From the NCBI GenBank assembly GCA_050943935.1, contig JBMNQC010000006.1, forward strand, positions 1 to 64,000: DNA of 64,000 nucleotides, in the 5' to 3' direction. Below the pieces are notes generated by a model that worked only from the letters and a program-made list of their open reading frames with translations, did not search any database and was not told the DNA's origin. A program made the translations under genes and the position numbers. Shown here piece after piece: positions 24,240 through 32,596 of this stretch; within the stretch, counting starts at the first letter, position 1; each line of letters starts with the position of its first letter. The stretch is from Heteroscillospira sp050943935. Lineage in GTDB: Bacteria; Bacillota; Clostridia; Oscillospirales; Oscillospiraceae.

Positions 24240-25538
24240 TTATTTTTCCTTGCTTATCAATATGAAGCCCAGAGCGCTGAGGGCCATGAGCATGGGGTAG
24301 AACATGAAGGGGATAATCTCCACGCTGGATATGGAGCCAACGGCCAGCAGCTCGGTGGCGCCTGCCGCGGCGTAGAGAAGCTGCGCTCCATAGGGAATAA
24401 GGCCCTGTACCACGGAGGCGAAGATATCCAGCAGGGATGCGGTGCGGCGGGGGTCTATGCCGTATTCGGTGCTTATGTCCTTGGCAATAGCGCCGGTCAT
24501 GACTATGGCGATGGTGTTGTTGGCAGTAGCCACGTCAACGCCCGCAACCAGAGCGGCTATGCCCAGCTGGGCGCTGCGGCGGCTCTTGACCCTGGACTTG
24601 ATGAAATCCAGCACAGCCTGTATGCCTCCGGCCTCTTTCATAAGGGAACCGATGCAGCAGACGATGATGGAGATAACGGTAATATCATACATACCGGTTA
24701 TGCCGCCGCCCATGAGCTGGAAAATCTCGGAGAAGGCAAACATTCCGGTGCTGAGGCCAACCACAACAGAGGCAAGAATACCGGCAGCCAGAACAAGGAA
24801 GATATTGAAGCCCAGCAGCGCGCCTATGAGCACCAGCAGATAGGGCACTACCTTCAGTACCATACCGGAGCTGATTGGGTCCAGCTCCAGAGGAGCGGGG
24901 GTGGCGTTCATGGTCATCACCAGGTATATCACCGCGGTGAGTATGGCGGCGGGCAGAACGATAAGGAAGTTCATGCGGAACTTATCCTTCATCTCGCAGC
25001 CCTGAGTACGCACGGCGGCGATGGTGGTGTCGGAAATCATGGAGAGGTTATCGCCGAACATGGCGCCGGACACGCAGGCGCCCAGGCACATGGCCAGACT
25101 GTAGCCGGTCTTGTCGGAAATGCCCACGGCAAAGGGGACCAGCACCGTGGCGGTGCCCACAGAGGTGCCCATGGCCGTGGAGATGAAGCAGCCTATGAGG
25201 AACAGGCCCACCACGGCGAAGGAGGGGGGCATGGCGTGCAGGGCCAGAGTAACGGTGGCGTCCGCGCCGCCGGCGGCCTTGACTATGCCGGAGAAGGCTC
25301 CGGCCACCAGGAAGATGAGGCACATCGTGATGATGTTGTCATCGGCCAGGCCCTTTGCGATAACGCTGACCTTTTCGTCGTATTTCAGCTGGGGATTCTG
25401 CAGGAATGCCACGAACAGCGCCAGCAGGAAACCGACTATTGCGGGCATGGCGTAGAAATCGCCGAAGGCAATACCGGCGCCCAGGTAAAATACCAGGAAC
25501 ACCACGATAGGCAGCAGAGCTTTGTAGTTGCTTTTCAT
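24240..25538 (-). CDS. NhaC-family transporter, probable amino-acid carrier
   Basis: A 432-residue membrane protein with about 11-12 hydrophobic helices and the NhaC-type pattern (FISTAMGTSVGTATVLVPFAVGI, then ACVSGAMFGDNLSMISDTT; and a second half with GVDVATANNTIAIVMTGAIAKDI). The family is annotated as sodium/proton antiporters, but several members regulated by T-boxes are thought to carry amino acids in exchange for sodium. The start at 25536-25538 has AAGGAG ten bases upstream. A T-box leader (25585-25860) precedes it, so expression should rise when a particular tRNA is uncharged, which favours an amino-acid uptake role. Confidence 0.82.
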   Translation of the reverse strand: MKSNYKALLPIVVFLVFYLGAGIAFGDFYAMPAIVGFLLALFVAFLQNPQLKYDEKVSVIAKGLADDNIITMCLIFLVAGAFSGIVKAAGGADATVTLALHAMPPSFAVVGLFLIGCFISTAMGTSVGTATVLVPFAVGISDKTGYSLAMCLGACVSGAMFGDNLSMISDTTIAAVRTQGCEMKDKFRMNFLIVLPAAILTAVIYLVMTMNATPAPLELDPISSGMVLKVVPYLLVLIGALLGFNIFLVLAAGILASVVVGLSTGMFAFSEIFQLMGGGITGMYDITVISIIVCCIGSLMKEAGGIQAVLDFIKSRVKSRRSAQLGIAALVAGVDVATANNTIAIVMTGAIAKDISTEYGIDPRRTASLLDIFASVVQGLIPYGAQLLYAAAGATELLAVGSISSVEIIPFMFYPMLMALSALGFILISKEK

Positions 25539-25584
25539 TTTTTCAAACTCCTTTTCTCTTTTCCTTTTCTCTTTTGGGAGATAC

Positions 25585-25860
25585 AAAAAATCGTCCCCGA
25601 TTGCCTGCAATCAAGGACGATAAGAGCTCTTACCGTTGTACCACCTTGTTTCACCCCCGCCTCACAGCGGGAGCCTTGGGGAGTACTGTCATACTCCTGC
25701 GCTGTCACGGGCGCCCCCGTCATGACCTGTGCAAAAGCAGTCGGCCACGCGGCTCCAAGACCATGTTCGGCTCCCTCCACAGCACCCCTTTTCACCAGCC
25801 GGGGTTCTCTGACGCGCTTAACGGAGCTTACTCTTCTCTTCATTGCCTTTGCTATTGAGT
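25585..25860 (-). promoter_or_regulatory. T-box leader
   Basis: On the minus strand the leader has a stem I with an AGAGA motif (complement of 25806-25810) and GCTGGTGAAAAGGGG apical region, the T-box element AAGGTGGTACAACGG (complement of 25633-25647) and an intrinsic terminator CGTCC-GATTG / CAATC-GGACG with six T (25584-25620). The base of stem I is GCTCC (25823-25827) with GGAGC (25752-25756). The putative specifier in GAA-NNN is CAU (25763-25765), a histidine codon, by comparison with the consensus remembered for the specifier loop; AUG (Met) one base later is the alternative. Confidence 0.9.
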
Positions 25861-25955
25861 ATAAGGTCACAGACAGATTTTGTCAAGCAAATAATTCCGG
25901 TGAAAATAAGCACGTGGCGCGGAGGGCGCCACGTTCTCCCGCTGCGAATATCGCA

Positions 25956-25978
25956 GGCGCGCAATGCGCGCCCCTACA
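25956..25978. repeat. Dispersed GC-rich palindromic repeat, copy 1
   Basis: The 23-base unit ggcgcgcaatgcgcgcccc followed by taca occurs identically here, at 26362-26384 and at 26457-26479. The ggcgcgc/gcgcgcc core is palindromic. Copies 1 and 3 are also followed by related sequence (a diverged tttagcgaactt-like tail). The whole 25861-27004 stretch has no convincing gene. It looks like a zone of intergenic repeat accumulation. Confidence 0.75.
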
Positions 25979-26271
25979 CAGTCTAAATACACTTTTAGCG
26001 AACTTAGAGGCTTAAGCCCCTCCGCAGCGGCTATGCCGCGAGGAGGGAACTAGCGTGAGCTAAAGCTCACTCATTCAAATGGCGAAGGGTGAGTGCCACC
26101 AAATCGCGCATAAATCGGTGGAATTGGGCGGTAGATTTCAGCGTGAAGCTCACCTGACAGCTCCGCACTAAGACACAGGCCAGGACTCGCATCTATCTCC
26201 GCACGAGCGCGTTGTGCGCGTCGGCGAGGCCCAAAAGAGTATTCGATCTAGGCAAGTTCTTTGGGAAGTTT

Positions 26272-26301
26272 GAAACCCGTTTCTTTAAAGAAATGGGTTT
26301 C
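26272..26301. repeat. Near-perfect 30-base palindrome
   Basis: Arms gaaacccgtttcttt (26272-26286) and aaagaaatgggtttc (26287-26301), with one mismatch. It lies in the gene-free repeat zone. It could form a cruciform or RNA hairpin; no T run follows. Confidence 0.55.
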
Positions 26302-26361
26302 ATATCACGACTCCGCAGTACGAACCGATTTCACAGACGTATCCGGGCGAATAAGTACGCG

Positions 26362-26384
26362 GGCGCGCAATGCGCGCCCCTACA
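26362..26384. repeat. Dispersed GC-rich palindromic repeat, copy 2
   Basis: Identical to the 23-base unit at 25956-25978. Followed by paired short repeats (ccgcccgctgaggcggg and cctccccttacacaggggagg, 26410-26450) that are themselves inverted repeats. Confidence 0.75.
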
Positions 26385-26456
26385 CGGATGATGCTGTAGC
26401 GGCAACCCATCCGCCCGCTGAGGCGGGCACCTCCCCTTACACAGGGGAGGCTTGGA

Positions 26457-26479
26457 GGCGCGCAATGCGCGCCCCTACA
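26457..26479. repeat. Dispersed GC-rich palindromic repeat, copy 3
   Basis: Third identical copy of the 23-base unit, 95 bases after copy 2. The downstream part resembles that after copy 1. Confidence 0.75.
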
Positions 26480-26550
26480 TACTCTTAATTAGTTTTAAGC
26501 GAACTTGAGACTAAAGATTTTAAATCTGTCGCGAAGCGACACATAAATTC

Positions 26551-26577
26551 TTCACTATTCACTATTCACTCTTCACT
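26551..26577. repeat. Short tandem repeat ttcacta
   Basis: Four consecutive ttcact-type units (ttcactattcactattcac then tcttcact). Low-complexity repeat in the gene-free zone. Similar tracts occur between genes in many Clostridia; no function is assigned. Confidence 0.6.
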
Positions 26578-26741
26578 AAAATCCTCCGCCCCGACCCCTG
26601 TTAGGGGAGGGCGGAATTTGGTTGAGTGTAGCTTCAGCGCACTCATTTACATTATCTTGAAAACTCTGAAAACTTCTGCCATAGCGGTCATAATTTCTTC
26701 ACAAATTGTTATAAAACTCGCCATCACTTTTTTCCGGGGCG

Positions 26742-26942
26742 TGCTATACTACAATCACAGGCAGGATACAGAACAGACATGAGAAACACCAAACACTCCT
26801 ATCAATTCTAATAACTCCTATCTTCATTCTCCTCTCTTTTCAAACCGACCGGCTCCATCTTTCGGGATGGAGCCATTCGGTAAAAAATTCCGGAGCCAAG
26901 GCTCCGATTCAATATGCCGCGGAAGTGATTCCGCGGTTTTTT
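26742..26942 (+). ncRNA. Candidate small RNA or long 5' leader
   Basis: An extended -10 promoter TG-C-TATACT (26742-26750) is followed by about 190 bases with no reading frame of note and three successive hairpins: ggctccatc/gatggagcc (about 26850-26872), cggagcc/ggctccg (26891-26906) and ccgcggaa/ttccgcgg (26917-26936) with TTTTTT (26937-26942). The last is a strong intrinsic terminator. The next gene begins at 27005, after the terminator. So this is either an independent small RNA or a terminated leader of the FAD/Rieske gene. No -35 element is clear. Confidence 0.45.
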
Positions 26943-27004
26943 GCGTTTATATAAGATTTTTCTCTGCCGTCTGCACATACTAGTCAAAAACAAATGCGGA
27001 GGAT

Positions 27005-28309
27005 ATGTATATGGACTATCTGTGGAGCACCGGACTTGAGGCGCCTTTTTTCCCGCCGCTGCAGGGGGACGAGCGCTGCGATGTGCTGGTAATAGGAGGC
27101 GGTATGGCCGGAGTGCTGTGCGCTCTGGAGCTGAAAAAGCGAAATATCGACTGTATTCTTGCAGAAGCCGAAACCCCCGGCTCCGGCGTCACCCGGGGCA
27201 CTACCGCCGTTCTCTCGGCCCAGCACGACACCCTGTACACCAAGCTCATCAGCGATTTCGGCCGGGAGAAGGCAGGGCTCTATCTCCGGGCCAATCTGGA
27301 CGCCATAGAGCGCTTTGAAGCTCTCTCCTCTCAATTTCCCTGCGATTTTCAGTACAAGGACTCTTATATGTATACCCGCTCAGCCCCCCGTGCGCTGGAA
27401 GCCGAGGCAAGGACTGTTCGTGATTTGGGCTTCCCGGCTGAATTCGTACGTAGCACCAATCTCCCCTTCCCCGTAGCGGGCGCTGTGCGCTATCCGGATA
27501 TGGCGCAGTTTCACCCTCTGAAGCTGCTGTATCAGGCGGCGAGAGAGCTGAAGATATACTCCCACACCCAGGTCACGCGCATCTCCGGCGGCGTGGCCGA
27601 AACCACAGGCGGACGTATACGCGCGAAGAAATATGTGGTGGCCACCCATTTCCCATTTATAAACAGCCACGGGATGTATTTTATGAAAATGTATCAGAGC
27701 CGCTCCTGCGTGCTGGCCCTGGAAAACGCCCCGGAGCTGGACGGCACCTATACCTGTACGGAGGAGAGCGACCTGTATTTCCGAAATTGGGAAAACCTGC
27801 TGCTCATAGGCGGCGGTGACCGGCGCACCGGAACCGCCAAGGGCGGCTTTGCCCCGGTGCGCGAGGCCGCCCGGAAATATTTCCCGGAAGCTAAAGAGCG
27901 CTTTGCCTGGGCGGCCCAGGACTGCATGTCTTTAGACGGCGTGCCCTATATAGGCCGGTACAGTCCCGGCACGCCGGAGATATTCGTGGCCACCGGTTTC
28001 AACGAGTGGGGAATGACCAGCTCCATGGCGGCATCCATGATACTGGCGGACCTCATTGAGGGGCGTGAAAACCGCTTTGCCCCGGTATTCGACCCCCAGC
28101 GCGGTATGATGAAGGCTCAGCTTCTCTACAACACCTGGGAGACGGCGGCGGATTTTGTGATACCCACGCCCCGGCGGTGCAGCCATCTGGGCTGCGCCCT
28201 GAGATGGAACAGCGAGGAGCAGACCTGGGACTGCCCCTGCCACGGCTCACGCTTCACCAGCGACGGTACGCTACTGGACGGCCCCGCCCAGCGTGACGCC
28301 CTGGTCTGA
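27005..28309 (+). CDS. FAD-dependent oxidoreductase with Rieske domain (YhfW-like)
   Basis: A 434-residue protein. An N-terminal FAD-binding Rossmann motif (VLVIGGGMAGVLCALEL, about 28-45) leads a DadA-type amine/glycine oxidase domain. The C-terminal 50 residues form a Rieske [2Fe-2S] domain (CSHLGCALRW ... CPCHGSRF), with Cys-x-His and Cys-x2-His ligands. The same fusion is known in B. subtilis YhfW; the substrate is not established. GGAGG lies 5 bases before the ATG. The gene end overlaps the convergent YyaL-like gene by 39 bases. Confidence 0.88.
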   Translation: MYMDYLWSTGLEAPFFPPLQGDERCDVLVIGGGMAGVLCALELKKRNIDCILAEAETPGSGVTRGTTAVLSAQHDTLYTKLISDFGREKAGLYLRANLDAIERFEALSSQFPCDFQYKDSYMYTRSAPRALEAEARTVRDLGFPAEFVRSTNLPFPVAGAVRYPDMAQFHPLKLLYQAARELKIYSHTQVTRISGGVAETTGGRIRAKKYVVATHFPFINSHGMYFMKMYQSRSCVLALENAPELDGTYTCTEESDLYFRNWENLLLIGGGDRRTGTAKGGFAPVREAARKYFPEAKERFAWAAQDCMSLDGVPYIGRYSPGTPEIFVATGFNEWGMTSSMAASMILADLIEGRENRFAPVFDPQRGMMKAQLLYNTWETAADFVIPTPRRCSHLGCALRWNSEEQTWDCPCHGSRFTSDGTLLDGPAQRDALV

Positions 28310-30169
28310 GGGCGGCTCAGCCGCCGGCGGAAGGCACTTGCTCCCCTCACAGACGTAATAGGCCGTTTTTCCGTTCAGCAGAGGGTACTCCTCTCCACCG
28401 GTGCAGCGAAATACCCAGTCCGAGCGCACACGCAGTTCTTCGGGACGCCTGCCGCCGGCTGCGGCGCAGATAACTTTTTTAACCGGCAGACGCGCCCAGA
28501 GATAAAAGCTGTGTCCTGTGGGCGAGGCCTGGGCCCGGGCGTTCATATAGCGGCGCTGCTTTTCCAGTACTGCGCCGTATTTTCCCTCATTCAGCAGGCT
28601 CAGCCGCTCCAGCAGATAGGCCATTACGCTGTTTCCTGATGGCAAAGCGCCGTCATAGCTCTCCTTCAGCCGGGCGGCCAGCTTTTCGTTTTCCTCTCCC
28701 GTAGAGTAAAATCCGCCCCGTTCCCTGTGGAAAAACTGTCTTATTGCCTCATCGGTCAGTTCAAATGCCCGGCGAAGATATTTCTCATCTCCCTGAGCCT
28801 GGTACAGCTCATAGTAAGCCCAGGCCAGAAAGGCGTAGTCTTCCAGAAAGGCCGCTACACCGGGTTCGCCCTCGGTTACGCAGGTGCGCAGTTTGCCTTT
28901 TACCAGGTTATTTTCGATAAAATCAAGCGTTTTCTCCGCTCTTGCCAGATACTTTTCATCCCCCAGTATGCGCCCCGCCACAGCGTAGGCGCAGGCGGCC
29001 AGACTGTTCCAGGCGGTGAGCTGCTTGCTGTCCGTTTGCAGAGCAGAGCGGCTTTTTCTGTAGGCCAGCACCTTATCCATAAGCTCACGCGGCACTTCTT
29101 CCCCGCTGCCCGTGAGCAGATTGGGAACGCTCTTTCCCTCCAAGTGTCCGCCTCTTGTTATACCGTATTTTGCGCAGAAGCGCTCCGCATCCTCCTTGCC
29201 CAGCAGCAATGCCAGCTCTTCGGGAGTAAAGAGATAGTATTTACCCTCCTCCCCATCCGTGTCCGCGTCCTGAGCGGCGTAAAAGCCGCCGTTTTCGGCC
29301 AGCAGCTCACTCTCCATATACTGGAAAATTTTCTCCGCCACATACCGGTAAAGAGGCTTTGGATTTCTCTCCCAGGCCATCAGATATACCATAGCCAGCA
29401 GGGCGTTGTCGTACAGCATCTTTTCAAAATGGGGCACCAGCCAGAATCTGTCCGTTGAGTATCGGGAAAATCCACCTCCAAGATGGTCAAAAATGCCGCC
29501 CAGGTACATCCGTTCCAGGGTCTTTTCAGCCATCTCAGGCTCAAAATGCAGCATCAAGGCTATTATATGTGGCGTTGGGAATTTGGGCGGAGACCCAAAG
29601 CCTCCGAACTCGCTGTCATAGCTCTCCCTGAGCTGCTCCACCGCCCGGTCTGTGGGCGCTTCCGTCTCCGGGATGGTGCGGCTTTCCTCAGAGCGCACAG
29701 CCTGTATAACCAGCTCGCCGTTTTGCTGCAGCTGCGCTCTGCTTCCCCGCCAGGCCGCTGCAACCGAATCCAGCAGGCGCAGAAAGGCGTCTTTTGGGAA
29801 ATATGTCCCGGCGTAAAATGGCCTCCCGTCCGGTGAGGCAAAAATGCTGGCCGGCCAGCCCCCTCCACCGCCCAGGAGCTGGGCCATGCGCATATACAGG
29901 CTGTCCACATCCGGGCGCTCCTCCCTGTCCACCTTAACGGCTATGAAATCCCGGTTGAGCTTTGCCGCCACAGCCTCATTCCGGAAGCTCTCCCGTGCCA
30001 TGACGTGGCACCAGTGGCAGGTGGAGTAGCCTATACTTATAAATATCGGCTTATCCTCACGCCGCGCCTTTTCCAGAGCCTCGTCTCCCCATGGGAACCA
30101 ATGCACCGGGTCGTTCGCATGCTGGCGTAGATATGGGCTGCGCTGTCCCTCCAGATAATTGGTATACAT
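28271..30169 (-). CDS. YyaL/DUF255 thioredoxin-domain protein
   Basis: A 632-residue protein of the YyaL (DUF255, SPATA20) family. The N-terminal thioredoxin-like domain includes SIGYSTCHWCHVM, with the Cys-x2-Cys pair, and YLRQHANDPVHWFPW at the start. The rest is an (alpha/alpha)6-barrel region like glycosidases or N-acyl-glucosamine epimerases. The function is not settled; a redox role is suggested. It overlaps the convergent FAD/Rieske gene at its 3' end. The start ATG is at 30167-30169. Confidence 0.9.
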   Translation of the reverse strand: MYTNYLEGQRSPYLRQHANDPVHWFPWGDEALEKARREDKPIFISIGYSTCHWCHVMARESFRNEAVAAKLNRDFIAVKVDREERPDVDSLYMRMAQLLGGGGGWPASIFASPDGRPFYAGTYFPKDAFLRLLDSVAAAWRGSRAQLQQNGELVIQAVRSEESRTIPETEAPTDRAVEQLRESYDSEFGGFGSPPKFPTPHIIALMLHFEPEMAEKTLERMYLGGIFDHLGGGFSRYSTDRFWLVPHFEKMLYDNALLAMVYLMAWERNPKPLYRYVAEKIFQYMESELLAENGGFYAAQDADTDGEEGKYYLFTPEELALLLGKEDAERFCAKYGITRGGHLEGKSVPNLLTGSGEEVPRELMDKVLAYRKSRSALQTDSKQLTAWNSLAACAYAVAGRILGDEKYLARAEKTLDFIENNLVKGKLRTCVTEGEPGVAAFLEDYAFLAWAYYELYQAQGDEKYLRRAFELTDEAIRQFFHRERGGFYSTGEENEKLAARLKESYDGALPSGNSVMAYLLERLSLLNEGKYGAVLEKQRRYMNARAQASPTGHSFYLWARLPVKKVICAAAGGRRPEELRVRSDWVFRCTGGEEYPLLNGKTAYYVCEGSKCLPPAAEPPSDQGVTLGGAVQ

Positions 30170-30220
30170 AGCATCACCTCGCCCCTATCATAGGCAAAAG
30201 CATCCGGTTTTAACCATAAA

Positions 30221-30253
30221 AAAAGCGTGGCGCTTTCAGAGCGCCACGCTTTT
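30221..30253. terminator. Bidirectional terminator
   Basis: Perfect 14-bp stem (30221-30234 with 30240-30253) flanked by A and T runs. It lies 4 bases past the symporter stop (minus strand) and between it and the YyaL-like gene. Confidence 0.87.
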
Positions 30254-30256
30254 TCT

Positions 30257-31795
30257 TTATTTTTCGGCCAAACTGTCGTATACGTTTACTATGTTCTCCT
30301 CGGGGGGAGCGGTCACAAGGCTCACGACCACATTGGCAATCACAGCGCAGATGAAGGCCGGAAGCAGCTCGTATATAGCCAGCACGCCGCCTCTGGGCGC
30401 TATGCAGAACTTCCACACAAACACCATGATACCGCCGGTGAGCATACCCGCCAGAGCTCCCCACTTATTGGAGCGGCGCCAGAACAGAGCCAGCAGCACC
30501 GTGGGGCCGAAGGCGGCGCCGAAGCCGGCCCAGGCAAAGGATACAACTCTGAACACGGAGCTGTTGGGGTCCCAGGCCAGGAACACAGCTACAACAGCTA
30601 TGAGTATAACTGTACCTCTGGCAACCAGCATCTCTGTTTTCGCGCTGAGATTTGCCCGGAAGAAGCCCTGGGCCAGATCCTGGCTCACGCTGGAGGCGGC
30701 GGCCAGAAGCTGACTGTCGGCTGTGGACATGGTGGCGGCCAGTATGCCCGCCAGTATCATACCAGCCACAAAGGCCAGCAGTATACCGTGCTCGCTCATG
30801 AGGCTGGCGAGGCGTATGATTATGGTCTCGGACTCGGAGCTGCCGCTCAGCATGGGCACTCCGCCGGCCACGGACACGCTGTATCCGATTATGCCTATGA
30901 ACACGGCCACAGCCATGGACAGCACCACCCATATTGTGGCGATACGGCGGGAGGTGGAGAGCTTGTTCTCGTCCTCAATTGCCATAAAGCGCAGCAGAAT
31001 GTGGGGCATACCGAAGTAGCCCAGGCCCCAGGCCAGAGTGGAGGCTATACTGAAAGCGCCGAAGCTGCCTGCGCCGCCGCTCACAGGGTCATAGCCCTGA
31101 GTGAGGCTCAGATATCCGGGCAGGGCGCGGGCATTTTCAACCACAGCGTCCATGCCGCCGGCCTGGCCTATGCCGAAAAATACAACCACGATAAGAGCCA
31201 GAGTCATAAAGATGCTCTGTATAAGGTCAGTAGTGGACACAGCCATAAAGCCGCCCATAACGGTGTAGCCGATTATCACCGCCGCGCCTATGAGCATGGC
31301 CACATGATAGTCCACCTGGAACAGGCTGTTGAACAATGTGCCTACTGCCTTAAAGCCGGAGGCGGTATAGGGTATGAAAAAGACAAGGATCACCAGCGCC
31401 GCTATGAGAGAAAGCAGATTTCGCTTATCTCCGTAACGTCTGGAGAAAAAGTCAGGTATGGTGATGGCTCCCAGAGAGGCGGAATAGCAGCGGATACGCT
31501 TTGCCACTATGAGCCAGTTGAGATATGTGCCCACAGCCAATCCTATAGCCGTCCAGCCCACCTCGGCCACGCCGCAGAGGTAGGCAAGGCCCGGCAGACC
31601 CATAAGCAGATAGCTGCTCATATCCGAGGCCTCGGCGCTCATGGCTGTGACTATTGGGCCCAGCCTGCGGCCGCCCAGATAGAACTCATGTGAATTGTCG
31701 CCACTTCCCCGGCGGCCGAAATATACTCCTACTCCCACCATAGCCAGCAGATACACGGCAATGGTGAGCAGTATGCAGACCTGTGCGCTTGTCAT
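30257..31795 (-). CDS. putP: Sodium:solute symporter (PutP-like)
   Basis: A 512-residue SSS-family transporter with about 13 transmembrane helices. The family signatures are visible: N-terminal GRRGSGDNSHEFYLGGRRLG, SAEASDMSSYLLMGLPG near TM2, and the sodium-site region AGMILAGILAATMSTADSQLL. The pattern is closest to sodium/proline symporters, so proline uptake is likely though not proven. The start at 31793-31795 has GGGAGAGAG upstream; longer in-frame extension is not supported. A 40-base palindrome (31878-31917) lies in the promoter region and a TetR gene lies upstream. Confidence 0.9.
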   Translation of the reverse strand: MTSAQVCILLTIAVYLLAMVGVGVYFGRRGSGDNSHEFYLGGRRLGPIVTAMSAEASDMSSYLLMGLPGLAYLCGVAEVGWTAIGLAVGTYLNWLIVAKRIRCYSASLGAITIPDFFSRRYGDKRNLLSLIAALVILVFFIPYTASGFKAVGTLFNSLFQVDYHVAMLIGAAVIIGYTVMGGFMAVSTTDLIQSIFMTLALIVVVFFGIGQAGGMDAVVENARALPGYLSLTQGYDPVSGGAGSFGAFSIASTLAWGLGYFGMPHILLRFMAIEDENKLSTSRRIATIWVVLSMAVAVFIGIIGYSVSVAGGVPMLSGSSESETIIIRLASLMSEHGILLAFVAGMILAGILAATMSTADSQLLAAASSVSQDLAQGFFRANLSAKTEMLVARGTVILIAVVAVFLAWDPNSSVFRVVSFAWAGFGAAFGPTVLLALFWRRSNKWGALAGMLTGGIMVFVWKFCIAPRGGVLAIYELLPAFICAVIANVVVSLVTAPPEENIVNVYDSLAEK

Positions 31796-31877
31796 AACAA
31801 TACTCTCTCCCTTTCCTCTCCGCCCTCTCCGGGCGGACAATGGTGACAGTATACCACAACGGAAACCAGAACGAAAC

Positions 31878-31917
31878 ACAGAACGGTGTATAGAATTTGT
31901 TCTATACACCGTTCTGT
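31878..31917. promoter_or_regulatory. Perfect palindrome, candidate operator or terminator
   Basis: Arms 31878-31895 and 31900-31917 are perfectly complementary over 18 bases (acagaacggtgtatagaa ... ). The palindrome lies 83 bases upstream of the symporter start and 88 bases downstream of the TetR stop. A TATACT hexamer for the symporter lies nearby (about 31848-31853 on the minus strand). Either it is a TetR-type operator for the symporter, or it terminates the dnaE-TetR transcript; the T run is weak. Confidence 0.5.
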
Positions 31918-32004
31918 ATTTTATAAATTTATCTTGGTTTTTCAAGTATTATATACTGTACTTATTGTGAATATCAATTGGATGAAATAATTAATATCTT
32001 TCCG

Positions 32005-32589
32005 TCACACGCGAAAACTACCCAAAAACATGGGCATCATGCGCTTTGCATAGTTTTTGAGGGAGTATTCTCCGCCGCACAGGCACCAGTCGTACAGCAG
32101 CGCCCGCTCGCACAGGGCGTATATCTTGGCTATCTCGTTTGCCGTCATACTGTCACTTATCTGACCGCGCTGCTGCCCCTCCGCGGCTATATGGCGTATA
32201 ACTCGGTAATATACCCGGTTGTGGTCCAGCAGATGTTTGTCCGCGCTGGTTACCAGCTGAGTGGAATACAGCCGCGCCAGCAGGTCCAGGGATATGGTGT
32301 TCTCTATCATGGTGAACAGCTCCTGGTTTAGATACAGCAGCTTGTCAAAGCTGTTCATTTCCCCGTCAAGCTCTCCCAGAAGCTCCTCGTATTTCTCGTC
32401 GAACACCTCGGACAGGGTTCCAAGCAGGGCATCCTTGCCTTCAAAATAGTGATAGAACGAGCCCCGAGAGGTGCCGGACTCCTCCACTATATCCTCTATA
32501 GTAGTGGAGTCATAGCCCTGCTCATAAAAGAGCCGCCAGGCGGCGGAAACTATTTTCTTTTTTGTGTTGCGTCCTTTTTTTCTCTGCAT
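32005..32589 (-). CDS. TetR-family regulator
   Basis: A 194-residue regulator. N-terminal helix-turn-helix (KKKIVSAAWRLFYEQGYDSTTIEDIVEESGTSRGSFYHYFEGKDAL, shown here in parts: IVSAAWRLFYEQGYD and SRGSFYHYFEGKDALL) is typical of TetR/AcrR. The C-terminal ligand domain is poorly conserved. The gene starts 8 bases after the dnaE stop, so it is probably co-transcribed. Candidate target: the palindrome at 31878-31917 before the symporter. The ligand is unknown. Confidence 0.88.
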   Translation of the reverse strand: MQRKKGRNTKKKIVSAAWRLFYEQGYDSTTIEDIVEESGTSRGSFYHYFEGKDALLGTLSEVFDEKYEELLGELDGEMNSFDKLLYLNQELFTMIENTISLDLLARLYSTQLVTSADKHLLDHNRVYYRVIRHIAAEGQQRGQISDSMTANEIAKIYALCERALLYDWCLCGGEYSLKNYAKRMMPMFLGSFRV

Positions 32590-32596
32590 GGCACAC

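Noticed and set aside
24150..26015. Plus-strand open frame of 621 codons
   Set aside because: It covers the antisense of the NhaC-family gene and the T-box leader; its Gly/His/Gln-rich product has no domain.
26261..26488. Possible 75-residue protein in the repeat zone
   Set aside because: Consists of two copies of the palindromic repeat and flanks; reads as repeat DNA.
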